Assembly (NCBI GenBank): GCA_965224015.1
Contig: OZ245032.1
Coordinates: forward strand, 3,286,001-3,350,000
Source of the DNA: CBDCVD01 sp965224015
Lineage (GTDB): Bacteria; Pseudomonadota; Alphaproteobacteria; Rhizobiales; CBDCVD01
Length of the DNA stretch: 64,000 nt
Direction of reading: 5' to 3'
The notes under the pieces are model-generated. The model was not told where the DNA came from and searched no databases. It saw only the letters and a list, made by a program, of their open reading frames with translations. A program made the translations under genes and the position numbers. Of this stretch, positions 7,795 through 18,100 are shown one piece after another; within the stretch, counting starts at the first letter, position 1, and every line of letters begins with the position of its first letter.

Positions 7795-9109
7795 GGCGCA
7801 GCGCCCTTACCGGATCAAGGCGCGCCGCACTCCAGGCAGGATATAGTGTTGCCAGAAACGACAGAAAAAGTGCCATGACGGTTATGGCAATAACCTCACC
7901 GGCGCTGAGTTCCGCGCGCAGGGTATCGACAAAATATACCTGCGCAGGAAACGGGTCCCAACCCAGGTTCTGATGGATAAAAGCACGAATATTCTCGGCG
8001 TTATAACTGATCAGCAAACCCAGTGCCAAACCGGCCAACGTGCCCACCACCCCGATCATGGCGCCGGTGAAAAAAAAGATGCGCATGATCGCACCGCGCG
8101 TTGCGCCCATGGTACGCAAAATGGCAATAGCAGAGCTCTTGTCCTTGACCAGCATAACCAGGCCGGAGACAATATTGAACGCGGCGACAAGCACAATCAT
8201 GATCACGATCAGAAACATGACATTGCGCTGAATTTCGAGAGCGTTGAACAACGTGCGAAACCGTGCGGTCCAACTGGCGGTAATGACGGGGCGTGTAATG
8301 GCCTCATTGATAGCCTCGCGGTGGGTCTCGACGGCGTCGGGATTGTCCACATAAATCTCTATCGCGGATACCTCGGCTTCCTGGTTGAAAAACAGTTGCG
8401 CCTCGGCGAGTGGCATGAAAGCCAGGATATTGTCATACTCCGACATGCCAAGGCGGAAAATCGCTTTTACGCGATAGTCCTTGCGCCGTGGCATTTGACC
8501 CCAGGGCGTCTCGGCTCCTGCGGCACCCAACAACGACACGACGCCGCCGACCTGAACCTGCAGCCGCTCCGCCAAGCCAGCCGCCAGAATAAGACCCGGG
8601 GTCTCCGGCGCATCGAAATCATCCAGGGTGCCGTGTAATACCGACGTGTACACCTGCGGCATGCGCTTGAGATCAGCAAGCCTGAGGCCACGAACCACTG
8701 CCAGAGAGGACATATTCTCCCCCTCCGCCAGGACCCGTCCGTCGACAAGGGGAATGGCCGCAATAACACCGGCTACGGCTTCCGCCTCCCGGGCTGTTTT
8801 TTCATAATCATCCAACGGCCATCCGAGGGGCTGTACGATAACATGACCGTTTATGCCCAGTATCTTGGTGATCAGCTCCTGGCGAAAACCGTTCATCACC
8901 GACATCACAACAATCAACATCGCCACCCCAAGCATAATCCCTATAAAAGAAAGACCGGCGATAACCGACAAAAAGGCATTCTTGCGCTGGGGGCGAAGAT
9001 AACGAAACGCCAGTAAGCGTTCAAAAGCGGCAAAAAACCCGGTGCGCCGTCGCCGGTCCAACGGCACGGGCGTTGCTGTGTCAACAGAGTCGGGGACCGT
9101 GTCGGGCAT
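7787..9109 (-). CDS. lolC: Lipoprotein-releasing ABC transporter permease LolC/LolE
   Basis: Inner-membrane permease of the lipoprotein-releasing complex, 440 residues. The N-terminal segment FAAFERLLAFRYLRPQRKNAFLS is characteristic of LolC/E and is followed by TM1 (VIAGLSFIGIMLGVAMLIVVMSVMNGFR). A periplasmic domain of about 220 residues comes next, then the FtsX-like C-terminal three-helix block with KDKSSAIAILRTMGATRGAIMRIF as the ATPase coupling region. Only one permease gene is present, which is usual in alphaproteobacteria, where a single LolF-like protein replaces LolC and LolE. It is transcribed after proS, as in many alphaproteobacteria. Confidence 0.92.
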   Translation of the reverse strand: MPDTVPDSVDTATPVPLDRRRRTGFFAAFERLLAFRYLRPQRKNAFLSVIAGLSFIGIMLGVAMLIVVMSVMNGFRQELITKILGINGHVIVQPLGWPLDDYEKTAREAEAVAGVIAAIPLVDGRVLAEGENMSSLAVVRGLRLADLKRMPQVYTSVLHGTLDDFDAPETPGLILAAGLAERLQVQVGGVVSLLGAAGAETPWGQMPRRKDYRVKAIFRLGMSEYDNILAFMPLAEAQLFFNQEAEVSAIEIYVDNPDAVETHREAINEAITRPVITASWTARFRTLFNALEIQRNVMFLIVIMIVLVAAFNIVSGLVMLVKDKSSAIAILRTMGATRGAIMRIFFFTGAMIGVVGTLAGLALGLLISYNAENIRAFIHQNLGWDPFPAQVYFVDTLRAELSAGEVIAITVMALFLSFLATLYPAWSAARLDPVRALRHE

Positions 9110-9131
9110 GGGTTCCGCATAATCCTTGGTT

Positions 9132-9185
9132 TAGAGCGTGTCAGCTTTATGGGGTTAGCTTTACCCCTAACGCATTTTGCTATAG
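9132..9185 (+). repeat. Fused C/B repeat fragment
   Basis: The segment begins with the C core AGAGCGTGTCAG and continues with the B hairpin-1 arm (CTTTATGGGGTTAGCTTTACC). It ends with the B 3' end CGCATTTTGCTATAG. The central part of B is missing, so this is a deletion derivative lying between lolC and proS. Confidence 0.65.
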
Positions 9186-9226
9186 GCCGGGGCTACCATC
9201 CTCCGGCGCGTGGTGATCCTGATCGA

Positions 9227-10567
9227 TCAAACGGCAGGTATGCGCACCGCCTGGCGCAAGAAATTGACAGCGGTCTCGGGGGCAAGCACATGACGCTCAC
9301 CAGTGCGCCTTTCTTTTATCTCAACCTCGCCCTTTGCCAAGCCCTTTGGACCCACAATCAATTGCCAGGGCAATCCAATAAGATCCATGGAGGCAAACTT
9401 GGCGCCACCACGAACCGGGGTGTCATCATATAGCACCTCAATCCCGTTATTGTGCAGTTGCTTATAAAGCGACAGGCACAAAACGTCGGCCTGGGTGTCG
9501 TCCTGTTTAAGATTGATCAACCCGACATCAAACGGAGCAACGGACTGGGGCCAGATCATGCCCGCGTCGTCGTGATGGGCCTCGATGATAGCCGGTGCCA
9601 GACGTGTGGGGCCGATTCCGTAAGAACCGGAGTGAAGGTAATGGGATTTGCCGTCGGGCCCGACAACCGTTGCGCCCATGGGCTTGGAGTACTTTGTCCC
9701 AAAATAAAAAATATGCCCGACCTCAATGCCACGCGCTGAAACCTGCTCATCCTCAGGGACTTCGGCGGCAAAACGAGCGGCATCATGCATATCGCTGGTG
9801 GCAGCATACCGCGCCGTCCAGTCATTAACAATCATACTGAGGTCGTGGTTGAAATCTGTGTCAGGCCCCGGGGTCGGCAACCCCAGAATGTCCCGATGGC
9901 AAAAGACTTCACTCTCGCCGGTTTGTGCCAGAATGATGAATTCGTGGCTCAGGTCTCCGCCGATGGGGCCGGTTTCCGCACGCATGGGCACCGCGGTCAG
10001 TCCCATGCGCGCAAAGGTGCGCAAATAGGCAACGAACATGCGGTTATAGGCATGGCGCGCGCTGTCATCGTCAAGGTCAAAGGAATAGGCATCCTTCATC
10101 ATAAACTCGCGCGAGCGCATTGTGCCGAACCGCGGCCGCACTTCGTCGCGAAACTTCGTCTGAATGTGGTAGAGATTAAGTGGCAAATCCCGATAGGAGT
10201 GGACACCGGCGCTGACAATCTCGGTGATCATTTCCTCATTTGTCGGGCCGTACAGCATGTCGCGCCCGTGACGGTCTGAAATGCGCAGCATCTCCGCCCC
10301 GTAGTCTTCGTAGCGTCCACTTTGGCGCCACAAATCCGCCGACTGAATGGTGGGCATCAGCATTTCGATGGCACCGGCGCGGTTTTGTTCCTCACGCACG
10401 ATCTGCTCAACTTTCCTGAGAACCCTATACCCGAGGGGAAGCCACGAGTAGATCCCTGCCGATTGCTGCCGTATCATTCCTGCACGCAGCATCAGCCTGT
10501 GGGATACGATCTCCGCTTCCTTGGGGGTTTCCTTGAGAACAGGCAGAAAATATTGGCTTTTTTTCAT
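9227..10567 (-). CDS. proS: Prolyl-tRNA synthetase
   Basis: Class II aminoacyl-tRNA synthetase that charges tRNA-Pro, 446 residues. It starts MKKSQYFLPVLKETPKEAEIVSHRLMLRAGMIRQ, has motif 1 around SAGIYSWLPLGYRVLRKVEQIVREE and motif 2 in FRDEVRPRFGTMRSREFMMKDAYSFD. Motif 3 is in SGSYGIGPTRL, and the C-terminal anticodon domain contains DVGLINLKQDD. The ~180-residue editing (INS) domain of E. coli ProS is absent, which is the normal short form in alphaproteobacteria. The neighbourhood DUF1467 - proS - lolC - lolD is conserved in that class. Confidence 0.97.
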   Translation of the reverse strand: MKKSQYFLPVLKETPKEAEIVSHRLMLRAGMIRQQSAGIYSWLPLGYRVLRKVEQIVREEQNRAGAIEMLMPTIQSADLWRQSGRYEDYGAEMLRISDRHGRDMLYGPTNEEMITEIVSAGVHSYRDLPLNLYHIQTKFRDEVRPRFGTMRSREFMMKDAYSFDLDDDSARHAYNRMFVAYLRTFARMGLTAVPMRAETGPIGGDLSHEFIILAQTGESEVFCHRDILGLPTPGPDTDFNHDLSMIVNDWTARYAATSDMHDAARFAAEVPEDEQVSARGIEVGHIFYFGTKYSKPMGATVVGPDGKSHYLHSGSYGIGPTRLAPAIIEAHHDDAGMIWPQSVAPFDVGLINLKQDDTQADVLCLSLYKQLHNNGIEVLYDDTPVRGGAKFASMDLIGLPWQLIVGPKGLAKGEVEIKERRTGERHVLAPETAVNFLRQAVRIPAV

Positions 10568-10741
10568 ATCAAAGGCGCTACAGCGCGTCTCCTGAGCTGG
10601 TTTTCAACCGTGGCTGCGTAATCAGGCGCTTTGTTGCAACACGGCAATGATCTCAACACCTTGCGCAAGTCAAATAAGGGTGTATCGCTGATACATATCG
10701 ATACTGGCGGGGAATGCAACGAAAAATGACACAACAAAAAG

Positions 10742-10770
10742 GTGACAACATGATAAAAAAACGCTATTGT
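10742..10770 (+). promoter_or_regulatory. Candidate sigma-70-type promoter for the small RNA at 10777-10990
   Basis: GTGACA (10742-10747) and TATTGT (10765-10770) are separated by exactly 17 bases, with an A-tract in the spacer. It is on the strand opposite to proS and points toward a structured segment that ends in an intrinsic terminator. This is pattern matching only. Confidence 0.4.
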
Positions 10771-10776
10771 GGTGTG

Positions 10777-10990
10777 ATAAACAAGATGAAAGGGTGGATG
10801 GCATGCTTGGTTGTGCGCGGTAACCACCTGTATTTGGTCGCAAGCTGTATCTTGGGAGGATCGGTCCAGCATTCTCTGAGCGCGCGAGAACGCCATAGTA
10901 CGGGGGGCCGGCGTTTTCCCTTTGAGAAGCGGATTCGGGCATTGCGGAATGACTGACGGCAAGGCGTTAAAATGTCGCCTTGCCCTTTTT
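10777..10990 (+). ncRNA. Candidate structured small RNA
   Basis: This roughly 214-base segment lies on the plus strand between the divergent upstream region of proS and DUF1467. It has a promoter-like sequence at one end and a strong intrinsic terminator at the other. No convincing reading frame with a ribosome-binding site is present. The 3' half can fold into a long imperfect stem. CAGCATTC (about 10868) pairs with GAATGACTG (about 10947), and GAGAACGCC (10889-10897) pairs with GGCGTTTTC, with an internal bulge between. The long bulged rod recalls 6S RNA in outline, but I do not recognise a conserved sequence and do not assign a family. Confidence 0.4.
10958..10990 (+). terminator. Intrinsic terminator, plus strand
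   Basis: Nine-base perfect stem GGCAAGGCG / CGCCTTGCC with a nine-base loop, directly followed by CTTTTT. The U-tract is on the plus strand only, so it terminates a plus-strand transcript. No protein gene on that strand precedes it, which supports a small RNA. Confidence 0.8.
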
Positions 10991-11069
10991 ATTGGGCCTG
11001 GCCTGAAGGTTGCGCTGGCTTGCAGATGGAGACTTCAATTTACTGCCTTACTGCCTGGCCACCCCTGGA

Positions 11070-11106
11070 TGTGTAACGCCAAGAGGTTGTCCCTGGTAAA
11101 TCCATC
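11070..11106 (-). mobile_element. Relic of an IS481-family element end
   Basis: TGTGTAACGCCAAGAGGTTG and the following CC..T.AATCC match the left end of the complete IS at 36172 almost base for base. Read on the minus strand it encodes GFTRDNLLALH. This aligns with GLNGDNLLTLH, the last residues of the intact transposase at 36 kb. Nothing else of the element remains. Confidence 0.7.
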
Positions 11107-11125
11107 GGGTGCAGGTGGCCATTCG

Positions 11126-11242
11126 TCTGATCATGAGAGATGTTCGATTTCTCCCGCGCTGTCAAGGGCTGCTCACGCGCCGCTTTCAGCGGTTTTAAAC
11201 CCTTGACAGCGCGGGAGAAATCGAAAAAAAGCAATGATCAGA
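11126..11242. repeat. Large inverted repeat with 24-bp perfect arms
   Basis: The arms at 11145-11168 and 11200-11223 are perfect inverted copies (CGATTTCTCCCGCGCTGTCA...). The 31-base centre contains its own small hairpin (CCGCT..AGCGG). Outside them TCTGATCAT (11126-11134) pairs with ATGATCAGA (11234-11242). Seven A follow the right arm, so there is no terminator on the plus strand. It starts 20 bases from the IS481 relic. It may be the end-to-end remains of a small transposable element or a recombination site. Confidence 0.7.
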
Positions 11243-11349
11243 TAAATGGCCCGATATGGCCTTTCTGACGGCAATGGCCGCGATAACCCTGACTTTAAAC
11301 CGGCCACCTTGAGAACAACTTATTGAAAAATTACACTTGGAGCGTGTCG

Positions 11350-11601
11350 CTACGGCCAAAAAGACTCCAGATCAATGACACCAGTAACATAAATTCCCCA
11401 CAGAATTATAAAAATCACAGCCGCAACAATTGTTGTTGCGAGGAATTTCTTTGCCAAAAGCGGCCGCACCGGCGCGGAAGATACGGTGCCGGGTGCAACA
11501 TTGTCTGCCTCATCCTGGGTGCGCACGGCAAATGGCAGCACTGCAAACAGCACAACCCACCAGATTACGAAATAAACCGCCAAAGCGCTGAACCAATTCA
11601 T
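11350..11601 (-). CDS. DUF1467 family membrane protein
   Basis: 83-residue membrane protein with two helices: NWFSALAVYFVIWWVVLFAVLPFAV and, after a polar loop, FLATTIVAAVIFIILWGIYVTGVI. The first helix's WW..LFAVLPF..R pattern, followed by a G(T)xxSAP loop and a basic K before the second helix, is the DUF1467 signature. Function is unknown. The gene is commonly found next to proS in alphaproteobacteria, as here, although a large non-coding stretch lies between them in this genome. Confidence 0.9.
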   Translation of the reverse strand: MNWFSALAVYFVIWWVVLFAVLPFAVRTQDEADNVAPGTVSSAPVRPLLAKKFLATTIVAAVIFIILWGIYVTGVIDLESFWP

Positions 11602-11616
11602 AGATCCACTCTTTAA

Positions 11617-11649
11617 TACCAGGGGGTGCTGGCAATGACTTATGGATTA
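11617..11649 (-). repeat. Truncated A element
   Basis: TACCAGGGGGTGCTGGCAATGACTTATGGATTA corresponds to the last ~33 bases of an A element in reverse orientation and breaks off where the next, complete copy begins. It is probably an older copy disrupted by the neighbouring insertion. Confidence 0.6.
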
Positions 11650-11749
11650 TACCAAGGGTCCTTAACAATGACTCATGGCTTAGCGTCAAAGCGGTATGTT
11701 AGCAAGCCGTACACCAGCCGGCGTGTCTATAAAGCCAATACCGCTGGTA
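11650..11749 (-). repeat. A element, full copy 6
   Basis: 100-bp copy in reverse orientation. The flanking triplets are TTA and TAA, so they do not match. It forms the left border of parS cassette 2. Confidence 0.88.
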
Positions 11750-11859
11750 TAATCTGTTATTACAGGGGTAGGGGGCCCGGGTATTGAGGCTATAGGCCAT
11801 AGGCCATAGGCCATAGGCCATAGGCCATAATGTTTCACGTGAAACATTTCTGTTTCTTA
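11750..11859. repeat. parS cassette 2 with heptamer tandem repeat
   Basis: Related to 3937-4044 (same order: TAATCTGT, ATTACA, GGGCCCG, parS, TTTC.GTTTCTTAT). Between the GGGCCCG block and parS it has five head-to-tail copies of ATAGGCC (11792-11826), where the first cassette has only one or two degenerate units. Full A elements in the same orientation border it on both sides. Confidence 0.75.
11831..11846. promoter_or_regulatory. parS: parS site 2 (ParB/Spo0J binding palindrome)
   Basis: A second perfect TGTTTCACGTGAAACA, identical to the site at 4004-4019. Two perfect copies of this 16-mer in 8 kb cannot be chance. Both lie in intergenic DNA, which is where ParB loading sites are normally kept. 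Confidence 0.9.
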
Positions 11860-11960
11860 TACCAAGGGTCTTTAACAATGACTCATGGCTTAGCGTCAAG
11901 CAAGTATGTTATCAAGGCAGTACACCAGTCGGCGTGTATATAAAGCCAATACCGCTGGTA
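11860..11960 (-). repeat. A element, full copy 7
   Basis: 101-bp reverse copy flanked by TTA on both sides. It forms the right border of parS cassette 2. Between it and the end of the giant gene (12108) is about 150 bases in which I see no gene. Confidence 0.9.
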
Positions 11961-12107
11961 TTAATCAAAGCGCCGGGCCCCTCTATTCGCTGGCATCTAC
12001 CCACTCGCTCCCCAAAGCTCCTGAAAATAGTGGCGTTGATGAATCAAGGACGGCCCCGCCTTTTAAAACATGTCATACTCTAAGGTCAGGGCCGCCCTCG
12101 CGCCACA

Positions 12108-15100
12108 TCAATTGGCCACGCGGCCCTCTCGTAATTGATCGGAAAACAACGCCGCAGCTTGCGGGATCGGCTCACCCACGCGCACAATCTGCCCCGCGAC
12201 AGGATCAATGGTCATCGCCTGCGCGACGACCTGTTCACCGTCCACCGTAAACTGCACCCGGATATCAAGAGGCCCGGCGGTGGTTGCGGCCCTGTCAATA
12301 ATGATCAGTCCATCAGAGGTGTACCGCAGCCATCCCGGCAGGCTTTGCCCGTTGGCCAGCGTTACACGGTAATCCCCGACCCTGGAATCCGCATGGCTAC
12401 GGCCTTTCTCTCTCAGTTCAATAATGACAGCCTCTTCCCCGATCTGGGAGCGCAATTGCATGGCCACATCCAACGAGCGCTCGGCTGCAGGTTGAGGTTG
12501 CTCTGTCTCGTTATTGGCAACAACCGTACCCACCGCAACCGGATATTCTGACAACTGATACCGCTCTGTCGGCACGGCCTCATCAATGCGATCCCCCTCG
12601 TTGATACCATTAGGCGCATCAAGCGTATCGCTAATGCGCAGGCCTTTGATACGGCCAATCTCGGCACTAACGGGTTGCGCCGTGGTTTTTGAAATATGGC
12701 TTACACTACCCAGGCCGCGCATTGAATTCACCGCTTCGATAATCACAAGATCGCTATCGACATCCAGCTCGCTGGGGCCAAGGCCAAGTTTTTCGAAGTC
12801 ATTTATCGTTTTGATAATGATCAGCGCATCATCAACCGCGTTTAACCCGAGGAAGGGGGGAACGCCAATCCCGCCATCGTCTTCATCGTCATTATCAGGA
12901 ACGGGGACAGGTGAGAAAAAGACCGGAGAAACGTTATCGCGAAAGTCAAGATCATGGCTCAAGGGAACCGCGTTCGAGCCGTCCGCCGCCGTATCGTTGT
13001 CACTGTCGGCGAGAAGGAAGTTGGTGTCGGTGGCATCGAGGTTCTCGTCGTTGACATCGAAGCCGTCGTTGTTGTCCGCACCTTCGACAACGTCCTTCAG
13101 GCCATCGCCGTCGGTGTCAGCGGAGGCGTCGATGGCGGCCTGGGTGACGCCATGTCCGGCTTCATCCGTATCCGTGAGACCATCGTTGTCACTGTCGGCA
13201 TCAAGGGTGTCCACGGTGCCATCGCCGTCGGTGTCGACCTGGCTCAGGCCGAGGCTGGCCGCACTGGTAGTGTTAGCCGTGTCGGCGTCGTAATTGTCAT
13301 CCAGACCATCCCCATCGGCATCCACCATTGCGGTGCCGGTGCCGGAGGGTGCTATGTAGTCCGCCGTCGTCTGCGCCTCCACATTATCCGTAATGCCGTC
13401 ATTGTCCTTGTCGATGTCGAGGCGGTCGATCAGGCCATCACTATCTGAATCTGTAAATAAAAAATCGGAATAAACTGTATGGCTCGCAATATTCGGCGCG
13501 TTGTAGGTAAGTCCGGGGTTCGCAATCGTGACAACGATTTCCACAATACTATTGCCGGGAGCTGTAAATGCCGGAACAGTTTGGATGTTCGTGGAACTCG
13601 AAAAATACTCCGGCAAAACGCTCAGTACGTTCCCGTCTGTGTCCAAGACTGCAATGCTGACCCATTCCCACCGATCACCATTTTGGTACTCAAAAGAGAT
13701 TGAGGCGCCCGGCTGCACGCTGACATAAGACGTAAATTGCCCAATGCCCTGGTCGCCTGGTCCAGGGTCTTGTCCGTTGGCAACAGTTCCTGTTAAATCT
13801 GGTGTTGCTGTGGTGGAGTAGGTTCCATCTGGGTTCAAGGTAAAATCGGGATGATAGGTTGTGATCGGTTGCGTGCTCTCCGGAGCTACCGACGCCGGTA
13901 AAGAATAAAACTCATATTGCCAGGTGTTAATGCCTGTAAACACAGCAACATCTTCATCAACATCAAGAATACCGTCATTGTCATCGTCGAGGTCGACGAT
14001 GTCGGGGACGCCATCATTATCGGTGTCGGCGTCGCGGAAGTTACTGTCCAACGAGAGCGGGATGGCATTGGAGCCGTCGGCAGCAAGTTGCGGATCCCCC
14101 GCAAGCGCGATGGTGGAGGCTGTGCGGTTCTCGTCGTTGACGTCGAAGCCGTCGCTCACGGTGCCGCTCTCAAAGATATCCACCAGGCCATCGCCATCGG
14201 TGTCGGTGGTCGACGTCAAGGAGGTGGGCTGGCCATCGCCGCGCTCGGCAATATCAAGAATACCGTCATTGTCGCTATCGGCATCACGGGTGTCCACGGT
14301 GCCATCGCCGTCGGTGTCGACCTGGCTCAGGCCAAGGCTGGCCGCACTGGAAGTGCTAGCCGTGTCGGCGTCGTAATTGTCATCCAGACCATCCCCATCG
14401 GCATCCACCATTGCGGTGCCGGTGCCGGAGGGTGCTATGTAGTCCGCCGTCGTCTGCGCCTCGACATTGTCCGTAATGCCGTCATTGTCCTTGTCGATGT
14501 CGAGATGATCGGCAATGCCGTCTCCGTCGCTATCCTGCGTAGTGGCAGTTGTTGTACTGTCGACCAGGACCCAGGCTTGATCAAAAAAATCTTGTTCTGA
14601 ACTGTTTGAATTTATTGAGTATGTAATTGACGAAAACGTTCCCTGAAACTGAATGACAACTCCATCTTCAGACCCTGAAATCGTTCCGGCATTGGTATCG
14701 ACTTGCAATACAATGCTCGGATCTCCGCCTCCTGACCAAAAAGAATTATACTGGTCGAGAACAACAAAGCTGTCTGTGAACTGCAAAGTACGAGTGACAT
14801 CGTCAGAACCGAAGCCGCCAATTGTCGTTAGGACCAGGATTGGATTGGTCACCGGGCTGGAGAACGTCTGCGTGAACGTTCCCACAATGTCGGACCTGAT
14901 ACCAGCAAGGCCGGCGGCAGTTGTAAATACCGAAAAATTCCCCGCATCAAGCAAGGGAGAATGGTTTGTAAAAGTGGTGGCCCCGGTCGTCGGAGTGGCG
15001 GTGAGCGTCGTGTTTATGGTGTTGCCGCCTACCAGAGCAGAACCGTTCACGGAGGTACCGCTTACCGGAGAATAATTTATTGGGACGTAGGATGTCGTCG

Positions 15101-18100
15101 TCGTTGCATTAAAACCTTCATTGACATCCAGAATACCGTCATTGTCGTCGTCGATGTCTATTTGGTCATCAACGCCGTCATTATCGGTGTCGACACCGGT
15201 GGTGGGAGTCTGGGTCACGTTGACGGTTACGGTTGCTGTATCGGTGCCGCCGTTTGCGTCATCAATGGTGTAAGTGAACGTCGCGGGACCGGTATAGCCC
15301 GCGTCTGGCGTAAAGATGAGTTGACCCGAGGCGTTCAAAGTCACGGAGCCGTTCGTGACGGTCAAAGGCGGGTTCCCTTGCGCAATCTGCGTTCCGTTAA
15401 CATGTGTGACAGTCAATGTGTGACCATCGGGATCCGTGTCGTTGTCTATAACATCGATAGTGACAGGCGTATTCTCGGGGGTCGTTGTCGTATCCGGGTT
15501 GGCCACAGGAGGGCTGTTAGTACCCCCAGCCTGAGTCACGTTGACGGTTACGGTTGCTGTATCGGTGCCGCCGTTTGCGTCATCAATGGTGTAAGTGAAC
15601 GTTGCAGGGCCGGTAAAGCCCGCAGTTGGCGTAAAGTCAAGGCCCCCTGACGGGTTCAGCGTAACTGTGCCTTGCGTAAGGGTCACGGTTGGATTGGCAA
15701 CCGAGATTGGCATCCCGTCAATCTGCGTTATGGTCAGCGTATCGTTCTCCGGATCGCTGTCATTGTCGAGAACATCGATATTGACCAGAGTATTTTCGGG
15801 TGTTGTCGCGGTATCCGCGGTTGCGGACGGTGGATCATTAACCGGGACTACATGAATTGTCGAAACTGCCGGGGCGGAGGATGATGTCCCGTCGTTGACC
15901 GTAATATTGATCAGACGATCGGTTGTGTCGGGATCATCGGATGTGTTTTCAAACGTGATGGTTTTCAGGGCATTTTCATATTCCGCCGGCGTTGCCGAAC
16001 CTGTAAAAGTAATTTGGATCGCCGTCGCGGTGGTGGTAACGTTGTAGGTCAGGGCACCGATTGATCCCGTTGCGCCATTGGTTACGGCAATGCCGTTGAT
16101 CAACAGCCGGTCTCCGGGCATGGCATTGGTGAGCAACACCGTTGCGCTGCTGAGTGTTGGACTATCGGCATCAGCGATCGCAACGTCGGTATCGACTATG
16201 GCAACGGCGCTACCGCCCTCGGTAAACGTGTTTTCGTAATTGTTACCGGTAGCGGGCGAACTATCGTTTTCATCCAGATCAATGGTCGGTGGATTGTTGG
16301 CCGTCCCCAGATTGTCGCGATAGTCAAAATCAACATTAAGGGGCACAGCGTTGGAGCCGTCAGCATTTGTGTCGCCGTCGGTATCCGCAAGATTGAATGT
16401 CGTCCCTGTCAGGTTCTCGTCATTAACGTCAAAACCGTCGTTATTATTGCTTCCCTCAAGCGCATCTTTCAGTCCATCTCCGTCTGTGTCACCTGAGGCA
16501 TCGATTGTCGCCTGGGATATCCCGTGACCGGCTTCATCAACATCGTTAGTGCCGTCGTTATCGGAATCGAGATCCCGGAAGTCAGGATTATCCGTGCCAT
16601 CGGTATTAACAGGGGTCAGGCCAGAGCCATAAACGTCGTCAAGGCCATCATTGTTCACATCCGTCATGGCAGAGCCCGTGCCAGATGGCGGCACATAGCC
16701 GGCTGTCGATTGCGCCTCGACATTATCTGTGATTCCGTCATTGTCACTGTCAATATCGAGGTGATCGAAGATGCCATCATTGTCACTGTCTATGCCGCCA
16801 ACGACATTTGTTTGTGAGGCGGTAAACCCGTCAAAAGTCGTTACCGCCAGACCCGCCTCATCAACAATCGAGAATGTTGCCGTCGTCCCTACCGCGGTAA
16901 AGGAAAAACTGATTTGCTGCCAATGCGGATCTAGGCTAACGAATGTGCCACCGCCTGGATTGATGGTTGAGGGAAAATCTGCCGATGTATAGGTTACTGG
17001 CAGATCGGCTTCGGTAAAGCTCACTTCGCCGTTTATGGCGCCCTGGCCGACGTTAATTCCCCAGGTCAAATCGGGCGTATAGCCTAACAGACCTCCGTCT
17101 TGAATGCCGCCGATGTTATCGTAGATGGGCGCCGTTCCGATAAAAAATGTTATTGTATAGGTTTCACCTGGTGTGACATTCAACACTCTTGTCAACCCCT
17201 CTCCAGCCACCGAAAAAACTGCAAAGCCACCACCTGCAGGTGAGGGTGCCTGAGGCATCATTGCCGGAGAGGTTATTGCCGCGCTTGAATCCGAGAGACG
17301 AATATACTGCCCCTGAGACCAGTCAACGGTTCCCGGTGTTGTCCAGCCCAAATATTCGACATCATCTCCATATTCAGTAGTGCCATCAACAGCGGTCAGG
17401 AAGAACGGGTATGTAGGGTCAACATCCGTTTTTTCAAACCCCATACTATCGACAGGTATCGTCGTTGTGGTAGCGCCCTCGGCCAGGTCCGGAATTCCGT
17501 CGTTGTCATCATCAAGATCGACCGCGTCATCAATTGTATCGCCATCCGTATCGATAAGAATCCCTTGCCAGGATGCAGCCACAAGGCCGGCGGCTTCGAT
17601 CGTACCGACATTGGTTTCGAGGTCCCAATCGCCACCGCGTTGCTCGGCGCCTGTGATGTCGTTCGAAGCCGCAATATCAGCGCCGGTGATCGAGCCGAGC
17701 AGTATGGCCGCTTCAAGGCCCGCTTCACCAGAGGTAAAATCACAACCATAAATGAGGATATCGCCGTCCTCGCTTAGCGCTTGGCCAATGGTGGTAAGCT
17801 CGTCAAGATGCTCGCCCTGCATGCTTGCTGCATCCAAAACATCCACGCCCAGATACAGCTTCCCCTCGGCCCCGTGTGAGATAATGTGGATGGCATCAAT
17901 GTTTTCCCGATTGGCCAGCACAGCGGCGATTTGTTCGACACCGTCCGAATTCGGGTCAATCAACACGATTTCCGCGGAACTGCTTATGCCGTTTAGATGT
18001 TGCTCAATATGGCTGACCCGGGCGTCAATAAATACGATTTCGTTGCTTGCGGACGCGTTGTCACCATGCAGGGCCTCCTCAAAAGCCTTGCTGTCATCAC

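Noticed and set aside
10714..10956. 80-codon plus-strand frame in the proposed small RNA
   Set aside because: No SD, no recognisable fold, and the terminator follows almost directly; a non-coding transcript fits better, though a small peptide cannot be excluded.
11699..11899. 66-codon minus-strand frame with MAYGLWPMAY repeats
   Set aside because: It is a translation of the parS cassette heptamers and A-repeat ends, not a gene.
12954..15650. Several plus-strand open frames of 140-230 codons opposite the giant gene
   Set aside because: They arise because the minus-strand gene is full of GAT/GAC-rich repeats, whose reverse complement (ATC/GTC) rarely makes stops. No ribosome-binding sites or domains.
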